A program made the position numbers and the translations under genes. 64,000 nt of DNA. Source: Nocardioides alkalitolerans (lineage in GTDB: Bacteria; Actinomycetota; Actinomycetes; Propionibacteriales; Nocardioidaceae). The notes below the pieces were generated by a model. That model saw only the letters and a program-made list of their open reading frames with translations. It did not search any database and was not told where the DNA came from. Where the stretch lies: contig CP116227.1 in assembly GCA_038184435.1 (NCBI GenBank), positions 1,765,501-1,829,500 of the forward strand. The letters are read 5' to 3'. Numbering within the stretch: position 1 is the stretch's first letter; every line of letters begins with the position of its first letter. Below are positions 62,049 through 64,000 of this stretch, one piece after another.

Positions 62049-63476
62049 GTGACCGATCTCCTGACCGGGTTGACCAGCGGCACGCACGCCACGGTGCGGG
62101 TGCACGTCGACACGACGACGTGGACGTACGACGAGCTGCTCGGCGCCGCGGCGGCCGCCGGTGCCCGGCTCGCGCCGTACCGTCGGGTCGCCGTCCACGC
62201 CACGCCGACGGCGACGACGGTGGTCGCCGTCGTCGCGGCCGTGCTCGCGGGCGTCGAGGTGGTGCCCGTGCCGCCCGACGCGGGACGGCGCGAGCTGGCC
62301 CACCTGCTCACCGACTCCGGTGCCGAGGCGTGGGCGGGCCCGGTCCCGGACGACCGCGTCGCCGGCCTCCCGGTGGTCGCGGTCGATCCCGACGCACGCG
62401 CGCCGCACGCGCCGCGCACCGTGCCCGGTGACGCCACCGCGATGATCGTCTACACGTCCGGCACCACCGGCCTGCCGAAGGGCGTCGTGCTGTCGCGGCG
62501 GGCCGTCGCCGCCGGGCTCGACGCACTCGCCGACGCGTGGGCATGGGACGCGCGGGACGTGCTCGCCCACGGCCTGCCGCTCTTCCACGTGCACGGGCTC
62601 GTGCTCGGGGTGCTCGGCGCGCTCCGTCTCGGCTGCGGCCTGCGGCACGTCGGGAAGCCGACCCCCGCGGCGTACGCCGACGCCGTCCGCCACGGCGCGA
62701 CCGTGCTCTTCGGCGTCCCGACCCTGTGGTCCCGCATCGCCGCCGCCCCCGAGGAGGCGGCGGCGCTGCGGCCCGCGCGGCTGCTCGTGTCCGGCAGCGC
62801 CCCCCTCCCCGCCCCGGTCTTCGACCGCCTGCGGGAGCTCACCGGGCACGGGGTGGTGGAGCGCTACGGCATGTCGGAGACCCTGGTGACGCTGGCGACC
62901 CGCGCGGACGCCGAACCCCGCGCCGGCTGGGTCGGCGTGCCCGTCGCCGGTGTCGAGACGCGCCTGCGGGACGAGGACGGCGGGCCGGTGCCCCACGACG
63001 GCGAGTCCGTCGGCGGGCTCGAGGTGCGCGGCCCGTCCCTGCTCGACGGCTACCTCGGGCGACCCGACGCCGACGCCGCCGCGTGGACGGCCGACGGCTG
63101 GTTCCGCACCGGCGACGTCGCCGTCGTCGACCCGGCGGGCTGGCACCGCATCGTCGGGCGCGCTTCGGTCGACCTCATCAAGTCGGGCGGGTACCGCATC
63201 GGGGCCGGCGAGGTCGAGACCGTGCTGCTCGGGCACCCCGCCGTGAGCGAGGTCGCCGTCGTCGGGATCCCCGACGCCGACCTCGGCCAGCGGGTGGTGG
63301 CGCACGTCGTGCTCCGGGACGGGTACGCCGCGGGCGACGCCCTCGCCGCGGAGCTCGTCGCCCACGTCGGGACGGAGCTCAACGGGCACAAGCGGCCGCG
63401 GGAGGTGCGGTTCGTCGCGGGCCTGCCCCGCACCGCCCTGGGCAAGGTGCAGAAGGCGGCGCTCAGCGCCGGGTGA
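62049..63476 (+). CDS. FadD36-like acyl-CoA (malonyl-CoA-type) synthetase
   Basis: A 475-residue ANL-family ligase: P-loop YTSGTTGLPKG (about 135-145), HGLPLFHVHGLVLG near 177-190, ERYGMSETL near 275, WFRTGDVA near 352 and the catalytic lysine in LPRTALGKVQK near 465. Segments match mycobacterial FadD36 and plant/bacterial malonyl-CoA synthetases. TACGGT (62037-62042) ends six nt before the GTG, a leaderless-type start. Confidence 0.88.
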   Translation: MTDLLTGLTSGTHATVRVHVDTTTWTYDELLGAAAAAGARLAPYRRVAVHATPTATTVVAVVAAVLAGVEVVPVPPDAGRRELAHLLTDSGAEAWAGPVPDDRVAGLPVVAVDPDARAPHAPRTVPGDATAMIVYTSGTTGLPKGVVLSRRAVAAGLDALADAWAWDARDVLAHGLPLFHVHGLVLGVLGALRLGCGLRHVGKPTPAAYADAVRHGATVLFGVPTLWSRIAAAPEEAAALRPARLLVSGSAPLPAPVFDRLRELTGHGVVERYGMSETLVTLATRADAEPRAGWVGVPVAGVETRLRDEDGGPVPHDGESVGGLEVRGPSLLDGYLGRPDADAAAWTADGWFRTGDVAVVDPAGWHRIVGRASVDLIKSGGYRIGAGEVETVLLGHPAVSEVAVVGIPDADLGQRVVAHVVLRDGYAAGDALAAELVAHVGTELNGHKRPREVRFVAGLPRTALGKVQKAALSAG

Positions 63477-63494
63477 CGCGCACCCGTCGGCGGC

Positions 63495-64000
63495 TCAGTA
63501 CCAGTTGTTGGCCTGGCTGTGCGCCCAGGCCGAGCACGGGGTGCCGTAGCGGTTCTCGATGTAGCCGAGGCCCCACCGGATCTGGGTGACGGCGTTCGTC
63601 TCCCAGTCGGCACCCTCGGACGACATCTTCGAGCCCGGCAGCGCCTGCGGGATGCCGTAGGCCGAGGAGGTCGGATTGTCGGCGTCCACGCGCCACCCCG
63701 ACTCCTTCGTCCACAGCGAGTCGAGGCAGCTCCACTGGTCCTGGCCGAACCCGGCCTCGGCCAGGAGCAGCTGGCCCAGCTCGCGGGGGGCGAGGTCGGA
63801 GCCGTTCTCCTGCTGCGTGACGGCGGGGCCGGCCTCGACCGAGAGCGCGACCGCCTTGGTGGGGTCGGTGGCGCTGCGGGTGTCGGAGCGCGACACGGTG
63901 GTGTCGGCGTCGCGGTCGGCCAGCAGCGCCTCGACCTCGGCGTCGCGGGGGGCCGCGGCGGTGTCGGCGGAGTCGGCCGCCTCGGCGGCGGACGCCGCAG
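63495..64000 (-). CDS. lytic transglycosylase-domain protein, partial
   Basis: The frame is open to the right edge, so the N-terminus is missing. The visible C-terminal 167 residues include an Ala/Asp-rich linker and a goose-lysozyme/SLT-like domain with the catalytic glutamate in DSLWTKESGWR, then AYGIPQALPG, and end in AWAHSQANNWY. Such proteins cleave glycan strands of peptidoglycan outside the cell. A GTG at 63896 could start a shorter protein but is internal to the open frame. Confidence 0.85.
   Translation of the reverse strand, partial: AASAAEAADSADTAAAPRDAEVEALLADRDADTTVSRSDTRSATDPTKAVALSVEAGPAVTQQENGSDLAPRELGQLLLAEAGFGQDQWSCLDSLWTKESGWRVDADNPTSSAYGIPQALPGSKMSSEGADWETNAVTQIRWGLGYIENRYGTPCSAWAHSQANNWY

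Overview
The window reads as one chromosomal stretch of a very high-GC actinomycete. Coding DNA is strongly G/C-biased at third positions, GTG starts are frequent, genes overlap by ATGA or GTGA, and many starts sit 6-8 nt after a TANNNT box, suggesting leaderless mRNAs. Gene order matches mycobacterial blocks remembered from M. tuberculosis (pcrA, M23 peptidase, sucCD, perM, purN, purH; glpX beside DUF4245; pacL-ctpC; lpqY-sugABC; a FadD36-like ligase). The gene set fits a Nocardioides-like member of the Nocardioidaceae; that placement is an inference from content, not from a marker gene.

Layout. 1-2.6 kb: a fused double ABC exporter, open at the left edge. 2.7-5.4 kb: a small lipoprotein and monomeric NADP-isocitrate dehydrogenase. 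5.6-9.2 kb: purH-folD-DUF3017-lipoprotein behind a ZTP riboswitch. 9.2-11.1 kb: purN and perM. 11.2-15.2 kb: an oppositely oriented cassette of a sigma-like domain fused to a membrane sensor, followed by a separate ECF sigma factor and its membrane sensor. 15.4-17.5 kb: sucCD behind a perfect CRP-type palindrome. 17.9-22.2 kb: M23 peptidase, PcrA helicase and a small membrane protein. 22.2-25.5 kb: a GAF-type regulator divergent from a SnoaL-FAD monooxygenase fusion. 25.6-27.5 kb: amino-acid permease plus universal stress protein. 27.7-31.8 kb: a PspC-type histidine kinase and response regulator divergent from a PspC-LiaF protein. 31.8-33.7 kb: glycerophosphodiesterase and DUF4245.

33.8-36.8 kb: a molybdate island (Mop-type HTH regulator, modABC) lying between DUF4245 and glpX. 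36.9-39.0 kb: glpX and an alpha/beta hydrolase. 39.2-43.5 kb: lpqY-sugABC trehalose-type importer. 43.5-44.9 kb: a 17-bp tandem repeat, a membrane protein and a DUF1707/LiaF-like protein. 45-51 kb: a seven-gene thiamine operon (thiE-thiO-thiS-thiG-tenI/thiE-like-thiD-thiC) behind a TPP riboswitch. 51.1-52.9 kb: class I Fe-S fumarase with an IdeR/DtxR-like box. 52.9-57.4 kb: DUF1990, an apparently 5'-truncated gene abutting a DUF222-HNH (13E12-type) element, DoxX and a hypothetical. 57.4-59.5 kb: methyltransferase and class II fumarase fumC. 59.5-62 kb: ctpC and its PacL-type partner. 62-63.5 kb: FadD36-like acyl-CoA ligase. 63.5-64 kb: a lytic transglycosylase, open at the right edge.

Functionally the window is mostly central metabolism: TCA steps (icd, sucCD, two fumarases), one-carbon/purine and thiamine synthesis, and gluconeogenesis. 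Envelope-stress sensing and nutrient or metal transport make up the rest. Control is visible in two riboswitches, a CRP-like site, an iron-box-like site and an ECF-type promoter. No tRNA, rRNA or CRISPR array was recognised.
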